A stretch of 64,000 nucleotides of DNA from Turbatrix aceti (Eukaryota; Nematoda; Chromadorea; Rhabditida; Panagrolaimidae), in the NCBI GenBank assembly GCA_963969345.1, contig OZ017768.1, positions 11,200,193 through 11,264,192 of the forward strand. The letters run 5' to 3'. Shown here piece after piece: positions 33,301 to 50,982 of the stretch (the first letter of the stretch is position 1; the number at the start of each line of letters is the position of its first letter). Both the position numbers and the translations under genes were made by a program. Below the pieces are notes generated by a model that was not told the origin of the DNA, made no database searches, and saw only the letters and a list, made by a program, of their open reading frames with translations.

Positions 33301-34127
33301 CTACGGCTATGAAAAACAATAAAATGCAAAATAAAGTTCTGCTTAAGTGTAAAACACCAACAACATTTGATTCAAAATGTAGTACATATGGGACACCATA
33401 AATTCTTAAACATTTTATTTATATAAACTAAAATATTTGCAAAAATTTTGCTGCACATTATCTTTCAGATCATGGTTTCAAAAAATACACTAAAACAATG
33501 ATGTGACTTCTGAAAGTTCTTTCATGACGCTTTTTTGATAAAAAATCTGGAAAACAAAAAAGTGTCAATCCACAAAAATGTATTGAAAAAAGGGTTCAAA
33601 AAAGGGGTGTTCAAAATAATTTTTATTGTCCGCGTGTTATATCATTACGATTATGCAGTATCTTGTATTTGAATTTTTTTAACCGCGCGGTAAAATAAAA
33701 CGAATGCAACTTTGATAGAACGTAAAAATCCCTCAAAAACGACCAACTTATCGTAATCCTTGGTCAGTTCCTCAATTCTGGCCATCTTTTGTTGGAGGTT
33801 CTTCGGCAGCAGAGATCGTCGTCCAAAGAACCGAAACCGAATTTGTTTTTCCGTGAGTTTTTCCTCTTCGGCGAGGAGTTGCTCGAATCTTTCGTCGGCC
33901 ATCGACAGCAGCCCGGCGACTTCGTCGGAGGATCGCTTGAAGTTTTCGATGCTGAAGGCGTAGATCGTGACTTCACGGACGTCGAGTTCTCGGCACCAGT
34001 CGAGGACACGCGTCAGGCGTGCGAAGCCGGCAGCGTGGCCTTCGATTGCGGATGCCAGGTGATGAGTGCGGGCGAAGCGACGGTTGCCATCGAGGATGAA
34101 AGCGATGTGACGTGGCGTTGTGCCCCA
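30313..34127 (-). CDS. dhdds: Dehydrodolichyl diphosphate synthase catalytic subunit (cis-prenyltransferase), 5' exon not found
   Basis: Three minus-strand exons are supported: 34127-33748, 30936-30835 and 30661-30313. Junctions fall in phase 2 at both introns. The first intron is 2,811 nt with donor GTTGGT; the join gives YDKASINVCLAYT, matching animal DHDDS. The protein carries the catalytic HIAFILDGNRRFAR motif with its Asp, the SIENFKRS segment, and the IVRTSGEHRLSDFLLW motif that binds the second isoprenyl substrate. It ends 30 residues after VTGDAERKAAFLDW. With its partner NgBR the enzyme extends farnesyl diphosphate with isopentenyl units on the ER to make dolichol precursors for N-glycosylation. 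The exon at 34127 starts directly at WGTTPRHIAF, so a short first exon with the ATG must lie upstream; I could not identify it. Two peptide-gene copies and an inverted minisatellite sit in the large intron. Confidence 0.92.
31230..31455 (-). pseudogene. Dead copy of the Tyr/Gly-rich peptide gene
   Basis: The minus strand from the ATG at 31455 reads the first 16 or so residues of the family signal peptide (MSSVKSIIALAVFAL), then shifts frame. In the original frame the Tyr/Gly region is still recognisable (GYGYPSYAGCVYG). It contains three in-frame stop codons, and the processing site GKR has become GNR. The homologous TATA box is missing upstream. The breaks are consistent throughout, so this is a pseudogene rather than a single sequencing error. 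It lies inside the DHDDS intron, head to head with the intact copy at 31869. Confidence 0.85.
31712..31746 (+). promoter_or_regulatory. Conserved upstream module of peptide genes, copy 3
   Basis: This is identical over 35 bases to the complement of 28549-28583. It lies 36-70 bases upstream of the TATA box at 31782. Confidence 0.6.
31782..31789 (+). promoter_or_regulatory. TATA box of peptide gene copy 3
   Basis: TATAAAAA lies 87 bases before the ATG at 31869 and is followed by GGATCGCCGGCACGTCAGC. The leader of copy 1 has the equivalent sequence on the other strand. Confidence 0.75.
31869..32111 (+). CDS. Secreted Tyr/Gly-rich amidated-peptide precursor, copy 3, nested in a DHDDS intron
   Basis: This 80-residue precursor is nearly identical to copy 1 and is encoded on the strand opposite to its host gene DHDDS. 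Residues 1-28 are a signal peptide. The mature region has regular YGYG, GYGYGYP and YAGY units and ends VYGKR; the tail begins DAGFGPGPAF and ends in a Gln run and HH. GKR predicts cleavage and a C-terminal Tyr-amide. The gene is intronless, with its own TATA box at 31782, a conserved upstream module at 31712 and AATAAA at 32172-32177. It is therefore an independent transcription unit inside an intron. Near identity with copy 1, including UTR and promoter, indicates a recent duplication or gene conversion. The peptide role (signalling or antimicrobial) is inference. Confidence 0.9.
   Translation: MSSVKSIIVLAVLVLLAGFFVAPQATEAQVYGYGWPGYGYGTYGYGYGYPSYAGYVYGKRDAGFGPGPAFNTQQQQQGHH
32555..33300. 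repeat. Inverted-repeat minisatellite in a DHDDS intron
   Basis: Units of roughly 50-60 bp share the core GCTGCCACGC(C/T)GCAGCGACGTTGCGTC. At least three units run on the minus strand (about 32555-32785) and at least six on the plus strand (about 32913-33300), separated by about 130 bp of AT-rich spacer. The inner flanks (TTCGTACTTCAATTTTTATT followed by CTTTCATGCCGCGAACGC) match in inverted orientation, so the two arrays form one large fold-back. The core is itself GC-rich and partly self-complementary. Frames through the array encode only repetitive Ala/Arg/Cys-rich strings and are not genes. Confidence 0.85.
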
Positions 34128-34515
34128 CTGCAAAAATCGACAAATTTAATTTCATTTGTTTAATACTGATTTTTTGTTACACTGCAAAATTTACAGAACT
34201 CAGGCCAGTGCACCCGATTTACGATTCGTATATGAAAGTAAATTGGGAAATGGAGAATTGAAAATCCAAGGATGAACAACAAACAGGATGTTGACACCTC
34301 AAAAGTACCACAATTGAAACATCTATTTTTGGCATCCTGTTTATTGGCACACTTTGTCGCGGCATGAGGTAAAAAAGCTCCATTTTTCTTCATTTGTGCC
34401 TTCAAAGTACTTAATTACTTCCGTGTGCAAGAAATCAGCTCTCAATACTGGCAGAATAAAAAAAATCGTGCGTCAAAAAAAAATCTATTTTCTCCTGATA
34501 ATTCTTGAAACTGTT

Positions 34516-34713
34516 TTAGTCCGAAACTGAATGCATCATTCGGGTAATGTTTGGTCGAATACAAACAAGTCCAAGGGTCCAAAAAAGCATTGAACCCAGT
34601 CCAGGAAAAAACACAGCACTTTCGTCTTCGCTTCCTTCTGCTCGCTCGACTTCCAATTTTGTGTCCCATTTTTTGACGAGTTGTTCGTTCTTCAATTCAA
34701 CCTCAGTCAGCAT
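34516..34713 (-). CDS. Possible 65-aa single-pass membrane protein
   Basis: A frame from the ATG at 34713 to a TAA gives 65 residues: a charged N-terminal half (LKNEQLVKKWDTKLEVERAE), an acidic patch, one hydrophobic segment (GLGSMLFWTLGLVCI, residues about 38-53) and a short tail. It is upstream of DHDDS on the same strand, but its sequence does not match any cis-prenyltransferase N-terminus. The composition looks protein-like, but nothing else supports it. Confidence 0.3.
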   Translation of the reverse strand: MLTEVELKNEQLVKKWDTKLEVERAEGSEDESAVFFPGLGSMLFWTLGLVCIRPNITRMMHSVSD

Positions 34714-34725
34714 TTCACTGAAGTA

Positions 34726-34827
34726 ATGACTTCTTTGAGACTGCTCGCTGGCCTGGCAGCAGCACTGATTGTGTCGCTACCTTCTCATAAGCACAGAGTG
34801 AAGCGCGGTGGCACTTTTAGGGCATAA
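34726..34827 (+). CDS. Possible tiny secreted peptide precursor (33 aa)
   Basis: An ATG at 34726 opens a 33-codon frame with a near-ideal signal peptide (LLAGLAAALIVSL) and then a His/Lys-rich segment containing the dibasic site KR, followed by GGTFRA and a TAA. It is too short to be more than a candidate. It is arranged head to head with the 65-aa frame on the other strand, 12 bases away, so at most one of the two may be real. Confidence 0.3.
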   Translation: MTSLRLLAGLAAALIVSLPSHKHRVKRGGTFRA

Positions 34828-37007
34828 AAAACGGAGGAAGATACGATACTATTAATCGTAAACTTTTTTATATTTATGGTACAAAAAACAGAATTTTAGT
34901 CGCAAATCTGAATTCTCATGGTACTCAGAATGCGTGATATCCCCTGCTACGATGATTCAGATGCCAAAATAGAAAATTCCGTATTTTTTGTCAACACATT
35001 TGTCATCAATACGGTATCCTAATACCGCGTGCTCCGAAAATACCCTCATCCCTCGCGAGAGCTTAACCTAGCCATGCTGATTACTTTCCTTTATTTTTTG
35101 TGCCTCTTGATAAGAAACCCTCGGCTCGGCTTAAAATAGTCATCAGGCCTCCGCCTCGACAGATGTGGCGCATTTGTGGTGCCTGCTTGCCTTGGCACTC
35201 AGCCATCTGTCGTCTCGCTCACCGCCTGACTCTCCGCATCGAGGGTTTTTGGATGGCTTCTATTTATAGGAAGCAAAGTGCGCAGGACTGAAAAGTGCAT
35301 GGTCGACCCCTTGCTTGTTGTTGTCTGCGGCAGACATCGTTGCCGAGTTAATTTTGCCTCGGGGTGACGCTCGTCGGCTTATATTAGCCTCATGCTTGCC
35401 TTGCCACACCGAGAGGGAGGGAGGACCGTCCGCTGACTCGCGCAATGCCCTTTCCCTTGGCTCTCGTCTCATAGACACATAAGACCGCTGTGCCGGCAGA
35501 AAAGTAATATTCAAGTGTCTCAAGCCTAGCCTAAATTATGCACTTACCTTTGCCAGCAGCCGCTTTGCTAAGCTGCCCCACCATGGCACGAACTCGCCTT
35601 CCGTCGAGGGAAACCATGAGCAATCTGTCGCCGCTGTTGCCATTGACACATACACTGCCAGGACTCGACAGCACCGCCAGCAGCCACCTGCAAACAAAGT
35701 AATAAAATACAACTTTCATTCCAGTCTGCGAATACAGTTTCGAGAGTACAGCTGTGTCTAGTGAAGGCAAAGAATAATGGCACCGAGTTACAATCAATAG
35801 CCCCAAAACACAGACACGAAAAAGACGTAAGCGTAAGCGACGTAGCAACATAAAACACGTTGCTTACGATTGTTCACTCTACTTTTATGATCAGAGGGGA
35901 ATTTATGGTCGCAGAGTGTTCCTTGCACAAAAAATCGTTTTTATGGTTTCCGGTCGTTTTCTACCGATTCTCGCTCTTTTGTTGCCACATTTCGTATACA
36001 GAAGCCGTAGTACCGTAACTCACGATATACAAGTCCCAAAAATCACAAACGCAGGCCAATAACCAGACAAAACGTGCCCAAACAAAAATCCTCAAGGGAG
36101 AAATTGAGCGTCGCCTCACTTTTGTGTCCTCCAAGTCATCCCGCATCTCATCCCCCTTTGGCGTTCTTCTCCCTTTTTGTCACACATAACAAAGGAATTA
36201 TTCATGACTTTCGAAATGGTGGCACACGACTCCTGATTCCCGAGGCGAAAAAAAAAACAAAACAAAAATACGATAACTGTGGAAAGTAGGCCAATTCAAC
36301 CACATTTATTTTTCGCTGATGCCTTCCTCAGCTCTTCTTCCTCGTCTGTTCAACTCTGCTCCTTCGACCAAAATTTCATTGTTCAAAAAAGCATATCAGC
36401 ATTATACTAAGTCTCGTCATCATCGACGACACTTTTTTATTTTCCATACCACAGATCAGATTGTTGACGGTGTTGTCCAAAAGAGATTATCAAAAAAATA
36501 ATAAAAAGAAATAGGATAAAAAATAACTTATGCGCAGGGCGTGTAAAAGTGGGATTGTAAAAAAACGACTTGTGTATGTGATGATAAAAGTAGTATCGAT
36601 CATCGAAAGAGAGTAGTATAATTAAGAAACACAACACATTATAGTACATAGTAAACTTATTTCCGTGGTGGTGGTCTTTTGTCCAGACAAGATCATATCA
36701 TCGCTGTGGGTTTGTGTATGTGTGCACAAAAAAGCGCCTGAGCAAAGGGCGGTAGGAGTAGGATTTGTTTGGTAGCTAATTAGCTGCTCGAGCCTGGTCT
36801 TTTTTATCAATTAAAACTGATTGTTTTTTGTCTTTTAAAAAAAGCGCAACAGAATTTTTATATAAGAAAGAACGGTACGACATTGTTTCTTTAGATCACG
36901 TGATTGGGGCAATATTACAAGATGTCTACGCAAAAAAAAACCACTTTTGCTCAAAAAGGAGAAAATAAAAATCAAAGAGTTGGAATATCGCCGAGATTGT
37001 GCCGCGT
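34828..37007. other. Mostly non-coding region with one uncertain minus-strand gene fragment
   Basis: At 35851-35531 (minus) an ATG-initiated frame gives 106 residues with a hydrophobic N-terminus. Within it, a stretch between a TTTGCAG acceptor (about 35691) and a GTAAGT donor (about 35553) looks like a real exon encoding NGNSGDRLLMVSLDGRRVRA and nearby residues. A further GTGAGG donor lies near 36117. I could not assemble a complete gene or recognise a family. The rest is AT-rich flank; the 3' UTR of the 14-3-3 gene should lie just below 37008. Confidence 0.4.
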
Positions 37008-38301
37008 TTAGTTGCCGCCGGTTTCACCCGTTTCGCCGGCACCTTCCTGGTCGTCAGCGGCCGTATCCGACGTCCAGAGCGTCAGGTTATCACGGAGAAG
37101 CTGCATGATGAGAGTACTGTCCTTGTACGAGTCTTCGTTAAGGGTGTCGAGTTCCGCGATAGCGTCATCGAAAGCCTGAAAAATCAAACACGTAATTATT
37201 ATAATCTCGTATTTCCCCAAAATCAAATATTTGTCCTGTCGGACAAAACAAGGCAACGAAACCTGTTTAGCCAGCTGGCAGGCACGATCTGGGCTTGCGG
37301 TAATTTCGTAGAAAAAGACCGAATAGTTCAAAGCAAGTCCCAGGCGTACTGGATGGGTCGGTGCAAGCTGAGCCTTAGCCAGATCGAGTGCCTCGCCGTA
37401 CGATGTTTGGCCTTGTCCCGCGACACCTACAAAATGAACAAAAATATAATTACCTGTTTGGCGAGTTGGCACGCTTTATCGGGTGCATTCAAAATTTCGT
37501 AGTAGAAGACAGAGAAGTTAAGAGCCAGGCCAAGCCGGATAGGGTGAGTTGGCTGCATCTTGTCCTTGGCAATGTCAAAGGCCTCTTGGTACGAGTGCTG
37601 CGACTTGTCAACGACAGCTGGAAACAAAACACATCACCGTTGTATATATTAGGTATTTTTTTCAGGACATAACAAAAAATTCCCAAGGACCTTTGTTGAT
37701 GCAGGACAGGAAAGGTCAAGATGACTCCGAAAAATCAATGTTAGAATTTTGGACGGGGCGATCAACACACACGAGTGAGTTATTATGGGTGTTATAAAAC
37801 GTCAAAACCAAAAAGTAAAAGAACTTACAGTTGCGGTCGTCGCCGGTGGCAACCTCGGCAAGGTAGCGATAGTAATCTCCCTTCATCTTCAAGTAGAACA
37901 CCTTGGATTCGGGATTACCGGCCTTTGGGATGAGGTACTTGTCAAGGAGGTCGAGGACATCAGTGCAGATCTCGCGGAGTTCACGCTCAACCTTTTCGCG
38001 GTATTCCTTGGCCATCTGCTGCTTCTTCTCAGAGCCTTCGGTCTTCTGCTCGATGGATGAGATCACGCGCCACGAGGAACGGCGGGCACCGACGACGTTC
38101 TTGTAGGCAACTGAGAGGAGGTTTCGTTCCTCGTTGGAGAGTTCAGTGCCAAGCTCGGTAACCTTCTTCATGGACTGGGCCATGTCATCGTAGCGTTCGG
38201 CCTGTAAAAAAACAATGAAAATACATCGACTAAAAAATCAATAACTTACTTGTTCGGCAAGCTTAGCGCGTTGAACGAGTTCTTCCTTTCCGTCCGACAT
38301 T
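37008..38301 (-). CDS. 14-3-3 protein with a mutually exclusive exon pair
   Basis: Minus-strand exons are 38301-38250, 38201-37829, then alternative exon a 37617-37454 or exon b 37426-37263, then 37175-37008. The mature protein is about 251 residues. It contains [33 protein letters not shown], the LGLALN(F/Y)SVF(Y/F)YEI groove helix and the [18 protein letters not shown] end, all diagnostic of 14-3-3. These proteins are dimeric adaptors that bind phosphoserine or phosphothreonine motifs. Exons a and b are both 164 nt, enter in phase 1 and leave in phase 0; joining both shifts the frame into a stop. The gap between them is 27 nt. Exon a is the orthodox sequence and b is diverged ([20 protein letters not shown]). 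Exon 1 has an extra T within TTT at about 38280-38282: the ATG frame stops after 12 codons, whereas the family frame [11 protein letters not shown] resumes one base out. Confidence 0.95.
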
Positions 38302-38819
38302 GTTTCGACTTTCAGTAGTTGAACTTGGAATACGGTTTAGAACGCGGAGTAAAACCCAACGACTTATCACCTGCAAAAAAATAACTCAAAATGTGCAAAA
38401 AAATGGACACGCCGGAACAGTTAAAAACGAGCGTTATGAAAAAACGGCAAAACACAAGACATTTGGTTTCTCCCTGCATTTTTTGACAGAACTGCAGAAA
38501 AGGCCGCACAATGCGACAAACTGTTAACGGAGAACTCTCCTCTCCCAACAAGCAGTAAGACGAAGAAAGAGAAGAATAAGAGACGACAAAGGGTAACTCG
38601 TTGATAGTTCGCCCAAAAATGTTCAAAATTTTTCTTTTTTTTTTCAAAATTTTCGTGTAATAACCAACCTAAGGCTGACCGTTATCACTGACTATGCATC
38701 AACTGAAACTTGAACAGAAAATGCTATATGGCCTCAAGAATGGCGTCGACCACTCAACAAGCACGCCAGAACTCGAAAAGACTCGCGCCTTGCAAAACAA
38801 CACAGAGACAAACACGTTA

Positions 38820-38868
38820 ACGCGTACCAATTCCAAGGGGCGGCCGGTCCCTTGGAATTGGTACGCGT
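38820..38868. repeat. Perfect 20-bp inverted repeat, 9-nt loop
   Basis: ACGCGTACCAATTCCAAGGG (38820-38839) and its exact reverse complement (38849-38868) flank GCGGCCGGT. A single related half-site, GCGTACCAATTCCGAGGG, lies about 340 bases further on at about 39203-39220. The arrangement could be a protein-binding site or a cruciform. Confidence 0.85.
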
Positions 38869-39287
38869 CTAAGCCAGTCAACCAAGACCCGCCTCTGAGG
38901 GGAACATGCAGAAAGAGACACAGAGAAGGGAGAGTGAGACGCCAATGACCAAGAAGCATAACAAACTAGTAGGGCTGCAGCACCACCGCAAGCACAACGC
39001 CTCTGGGTTGTTGTTTGGCTAACAATTATAACGTGCACTCTATTTTTTTTGCAACAAAAAGAGGGGATAATTAAACCGAAACAGACGAAAAGGTAAGATC
39101 TCAATCCCTTCCTATTTTGTCTCGTATTTTTCGCTTCGAGAAAAAAAAGAAAGGCTGAACAATGCCTAAATACCTAAAAAACCAAAAAAAGTGTCTCTCA
39201 ATGCGTACCAATTCCGAGGGATTTCCTGGAAAATGGGCGGATTTCGTAAGCTCCCATCGAGGACACACACACGATGACAACACAAGC

Positions 39288-39307
39288 CGCCAGCCGGCCG
39301 GCTGGCG
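39288..39307. repeat. Perfect 20-bp GC palindrome
   Basis: CGCCAGCCGGCCGGCTGGCG is a perfect palindrome without a loop, in an otherwise AT-rich intergenic stretch. It lies about 420 bases from the inverted repeat at 38820-38868. Confidence 0.85.
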
Positions 39308-39974
39308 AGAGTCCGAGTCCATACCCGCTCGACACGAGCGCAAAGTGATGAAGACCTCGAGGATCGATATAGTAATAGCAGCAGACGACAACGAAAAGCA
39401 GAACAAGTTAGGGTGTGTTATGCCAAGTAGTTGCCCACGGCTTTTGCGTACGAAAGGGGCTAGTGCTAATAAAAATGGTCTCACTCGGTCCCGACCAAGC
39501 CTAGTCTGCGTGCCTGGGGTTTAAACGAATTCTATCATCTTTTTTTTTCCAGTAAGATGACTTTGTGGCCAGTCAGTGGTCGAAGAAACAAAAAAAGGGA
39601 TATAAAATTAAGGCAGATTCAGCAGAGATCCAATTTAGGCTACTACGCTGGCTGGCCACATAGCTCTAGGCGGGGGTAGGGATAAGACTTGAACAGTCAA
39701 GCGCAAAGGCACATGACTAAAAGGATGGCATGACACGAAATAACAATGATTTGAACGTTACTCAAACAATAATGGCGGAAAAATGAACAAAAATTGCGCG
39801 GGAAAGAAGAAAAACCCACCAATGACCACAACGCTGAGGAGGTCGATCGTTGCAGCGGAAAACGAAGCAAAAAAAAGACAAAAAACACGCAGAAACAAAA
39901 AATGACAAAACAATCGCTAACACGACTGCCTCAAAAAGGATAAGTAAACCAGAAATGCAAATTGATAGGAAAGA

Positions 39975-40090
39975 AAGACACCAACCACCGACAATGAAAA
40001 AAAGTCGTGTCAAAAGTCCCACGAATCTGCGCATTATCGTAATCCCATACGCAATGCGTTTTGAATCGTGATCTTGGCACGATTTTGTCA
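39975..40090 (+). repeat. Dispersed repeat, copy 1
   Basis: Segments here (GAAAGACACCAACCACCGAC and CGTTTTGAATCGTGATCTTG followed by GCACGATTTT) recur in the same order at 42830-42920 with about 80-85 percent similarity by eye. A third shared block, ATCCTTTTCCATGTTT, follows in both places (about 40187 and about 42941). This is a diverged intergenic repeat of unknown class. Confidence 0.6.
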
Positions 40091-42829
40091 TCAACAATTT
40101 TTTTGGTGTTTCTTGCCTTTTTACGTCTCTTTGACCGTTTCTTCGACTGCATTTTTTTTCCTGCTTAGTCTTTTTTTTGCAGGAAAATCCTTTTCCATGT
40201 TTTTTTGTGTGTTTTATAACCGTGTTTTTATGTTTCCTTTTTTGGTCAATGTCCTGGATGTTTGTTGTTTGACTAACGCATTCATTATTATCGCTTGCCG
40301 CGATGCATTTGATGACAAAAAAGGAACGGGTGAATAGTATTAGGCTCGCTTTTTTTCTGCGAGCGTTATCTATAAAAAAGTTGTGTTCTGTAATCGTTCC
40401 GTTCCTCACGCAGTTGTTTTTCGAGCTCGTGTCATGCTTTTTTTAGAGGGGGAGTTGGTAGGGTTGAATCGGAGGCATCATCATGTTTACGTTCCTAGCT
40501 GACGATCATCGTCATCATCACGAGCATCCTCATCATCGTGCTCGATCGATTGTGCGTGAATGCAAGCATCGATAGTTCATTGCTGGTTGCTTCGGAGACC
40601 ATGCATATCACGGGATGTCATCGTGTCATGTGGGTTGGTTTTTCTACCATCCCTCTCCAACTCTCCTTATGTCAGTCAGCTTTGATGTTCGTTCCTCCTT
40701 CCGGTATGTACTTTCTTTTTTCTTTCCTTCTGTTTTTGTTTAAAAAAATTGAATTCAATTTTCCCTCTCCTCTCACTTGTTTGTTTGTCTCATTGCCAGC
40801 CATTTGCCACCAACATCGTGCAAGAAGTCCTCTTTTTCCCCGCCTCTTTCTTCCTCCGGCAACTGACGACGACAACAACAAATGAGGGGGCTTTCTCTTT
40901 CTCTCATCCCGCGTTTTCTGTTTTTTGGATGAGAGAAACAGAACGAGGGGGAATATAGACGACGGTGATTCATGCGAAGATGGCGTTTCTCCTTTTCTGT
41001 TTTTTTCGATGACTCTGGCCCGGCTATGGTCGCCTGACATGAATCACCTCAAAATCATTGCTGCCACCGCCTCCGCCTTGCATTAGTCAACCGGCGTCGT
41101 CCGTTTCTGCTTTCATTTTTTTTCAAGGCCAATAATATGATATGACGTTTCAATGACTGACTTGTAGTACTTCTGCAACTTGGGAGAACGAAAAACCAAC
41201 CGACGTATGCGTCCAACACTGCCGGAGATGCAAAAGGTGTTCTAAAAATAATAATGGCGTGATCAGCCGTGCTGTTATTACCAATTTAGCAGAAAACATC
41301 GTAATTTTTTTTTGACAAGACACTGCTGTGTTTGTTGCAAAAGACCAAGACCATAATTTTAAGTTGCCGCTAAAGATCCATCTTCATTAGCCTAAAATTA
41401 TTTGGACACTTGAAACTACGAGGCCAGGGGAGACGATTAACTATGTACTCTACTGCTTGGTTTGGTCGGGTGGGGCAACACGAACAGGCTCAACCAACTG
41501 CCTGGGTTAAACGGGGCATCTTTTATGTTGTTGTTCCTCATTTAAAATATCGAACGCGGTTGTTCGAAGAGATCATCCCACTCTACGCTAAACCCAGTAT
41601 TTTACACAGCGGGAATAAGAGTAAGAGCAGTTGGATTGAAAAATATTTTTCAATTTACAATTTGTCTCTTGCTTCGCTTCGTTTTACAATTTGAACGACG
41701 TAAGAAGAAAAATCTTCCTGGAAGGGGGAAAGGTGACCATTACGGTCACCCCCGTAGGCGAGACAGCCGTACCTGTGGTCGCCTGCGTGGTGTGCGTCAG
41801 TTCATCTATCTATGTGTGGAGGTACCGGACAGGTCGTCACTTTCGAGAGACACGTGTCCTCCGTACTGGACAACAACTTTTGTGTGTGTGGTGCGCAATC
41901 ATCCCGTTGAAAGAGGTTGCGTGCAGAAAGCAAGGATGGAAGTGGAGATGGGTTGGGTTCAAACAACCACAGGGGACGAGCGACACTTGGTCGAGGTCGC
42001 TGGCTGTTGACTTGCTGTACGATGACAACGAGCTACGACACTTGCGGTGCGTCAAATTGGCACAGACATCGGGCGGCTGGCTGCATGCATGCCCCGTTTG
42101 ATGATGCTGCCAGCCGTCGCTGCTGTTGCTGCGCAATCGCAGATAGAAAAACCGAGAGAGAAATAGAAAGTAACCAGTCGGTTGAAAGTAACGGCTTCAA
42201 GGCCAACGTCCGGTGAACGAGTCAGATGCAGTCCAGCAGTCGGCCGGTCAAAGGGAAAAGGAAGGAAAGACAAAGACCATTGACATCGTGCATCGACATT
42301 TGCTATTTCTTCATCTGACTAACTAACTGAATTTTGTGCCCTATGGTTGGTTTTTGAATTAGTAGTCAGTCATGGTCGGTCGAGATGTGTACTAAATTTA
42401 TTGTACGCCGTACATATTGGTTTGCCCGCCACTCAGAGCCCCGGAGGGCAGGGAGAATCACGAAAAACGCAAAAGTATAAAAATGAAAATGGTACGCTGA
42501 TAAAAATTATTCACACATTCAAAATTATTTTATGGTTTATCCTCCCCCAAAATATGCAATAAAAATATGACTGTTGTTGATGACTGAACAAAAAACCAAG
42601 ATGAATAAGAGAAAAAAGGGAACCGACTGACTTCCAGACCAATTGATAGCATGCAATTACGACATATGCCATCAAGAGATTCATGGAACATGTGTTTATA
42701 TGTTTTTGATTTACATTAGAATACAAAAAAACATTTAGAAGCCAATAATTCAAAAGGTGAATTTAAAAATGTTAAATGACTAAAAATTTGGCAAGGCAAA
42801 AACACAGATTTCAGGTTTAAAGTCAACAG

Positions 42830-42960
42830 AAAGAAGCCAACCACCTACAATAAAAAGTAGTATCGTCTGTTTGTTTTGAATCGTGAACCTCGGCACGATT
42901 TTATATCGAAAACTTTTTGATCACTTTTGGGACCGTATTTTATCCTTTTCCATGTTTGTC
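42830..42960 (+). repeat. Dispersed repeat, copy 2
   Basis: This is the counterpart of 39975-40090 and contains AGAAGCCAACCACCTAC, GTTTTGAATCGTGAACCTCG, GCACGATTTT and ATCCTTTTCCATGTTT in the same order and orientation. Confidence 0.6.
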
Positions 42961-43824
42961 TGAAGATATGATATGAATTATCGATTGAACAAGTTTCTCA
43001 CCCTCACATCAGATCGGCGAATTTGATCGGTTTTTTGCTTGTTTGAGTTCGTACGACTTTTTTTTTGTCCGTGAGCCTGACTGAGCCCTCGGCTGAATTC
43101 AACAATTTCTTCTTCATCCAGTCATTGTTTGGTCACTCTGCACTATTTTTGGCGCAAAATAGGCTCGCATCTTGTTTCAAAAAAATCTATTCGCTGTCGC
43201 AGTGGCGGGAAGAATCATCTTCCGTGTTGTTTTTCTCCTCTGACTGAGGGTCGAAAAAGGGACAACGACAATTTTGGCGGGAGAGGCGACAACTAGTCAT
43301 CCTTTTGCTGCCTTTCTGACTTTTTTTGCAAGATAAGCCTCTCACTGGATGCGATAAACGCCGACGACGACGATAACTTTGAGGAAAATGAGGAGGTGTA
43401 ATCTGTAGCCTTTATTGCTCTCTGAAGAGCGACGAGTCAGTACCCACGACTGAAATTGTATTTTATCCAACTAAAACAGAAACAAACAACGTCCGTCTGA
43501 TCCTTATCCAATTGTTAATCGACGAAAATAAAATTTTCTGTTGAAACAAAAATATAGTAATCCTCTCTTTCATTTTCACACCTAACATTTTTCCATTAAT
43601 TTATTTAAAAAAAGCATTCGTAAGGCTGTTTGGATGGATGAATCAATCTCATATCAAGTCGTCGAAATGTAGTTCCTGTTCAAATAAAAAAATCTAAGTA
43701 GATAAGTTACACACACACGCGTTAGTTGGCAAAAAAGGAGAATCCGTATGTACACGTTATAAGTATTGTCTTCCTTCTTAGCCGGCATTGAATTCGTTCT
43801 CACCCGCATGCTTTGTTCTTCTCT

Positions 43825-50982
<7,158 letters not shown>

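Larger units (their letters stand above)
38302..43824. other. 5.5-kb non-coding region with palindromes and dispersed repeats
   Basis: This contains the 14-3-3 promoter side and the 3' flank of the RabGAP gene. No convincing coding region is found. A 215-codon minus-strand frame (40409-39762) begins at GTG, is compositionally biased and overlaps a dispersed repeat. Listed separately are two perfect 20-bp inverted repeats and a repeat shared between about 39975-40090 and 42830-42920. CAT/ATC-rich simple sequence lies at about 40503-40550. Confidence 0.5.

Noticed and set aside
39762..40409. 215-codon minus-strand frame with two hydrophobic stretches
   Set aside because: It starts at GTG, is Lys/Arg/Phe-biased in a low-complexity way, overlaps a dispersed repeat (39975-40090) and has no splice or codon support.
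41410..42216. Overlapping plus-strand frames of 94-136 codons
   Set aside because: Three frames are simultaneously open over GC-richer sequence; none has splice sites or recognisable motifs.
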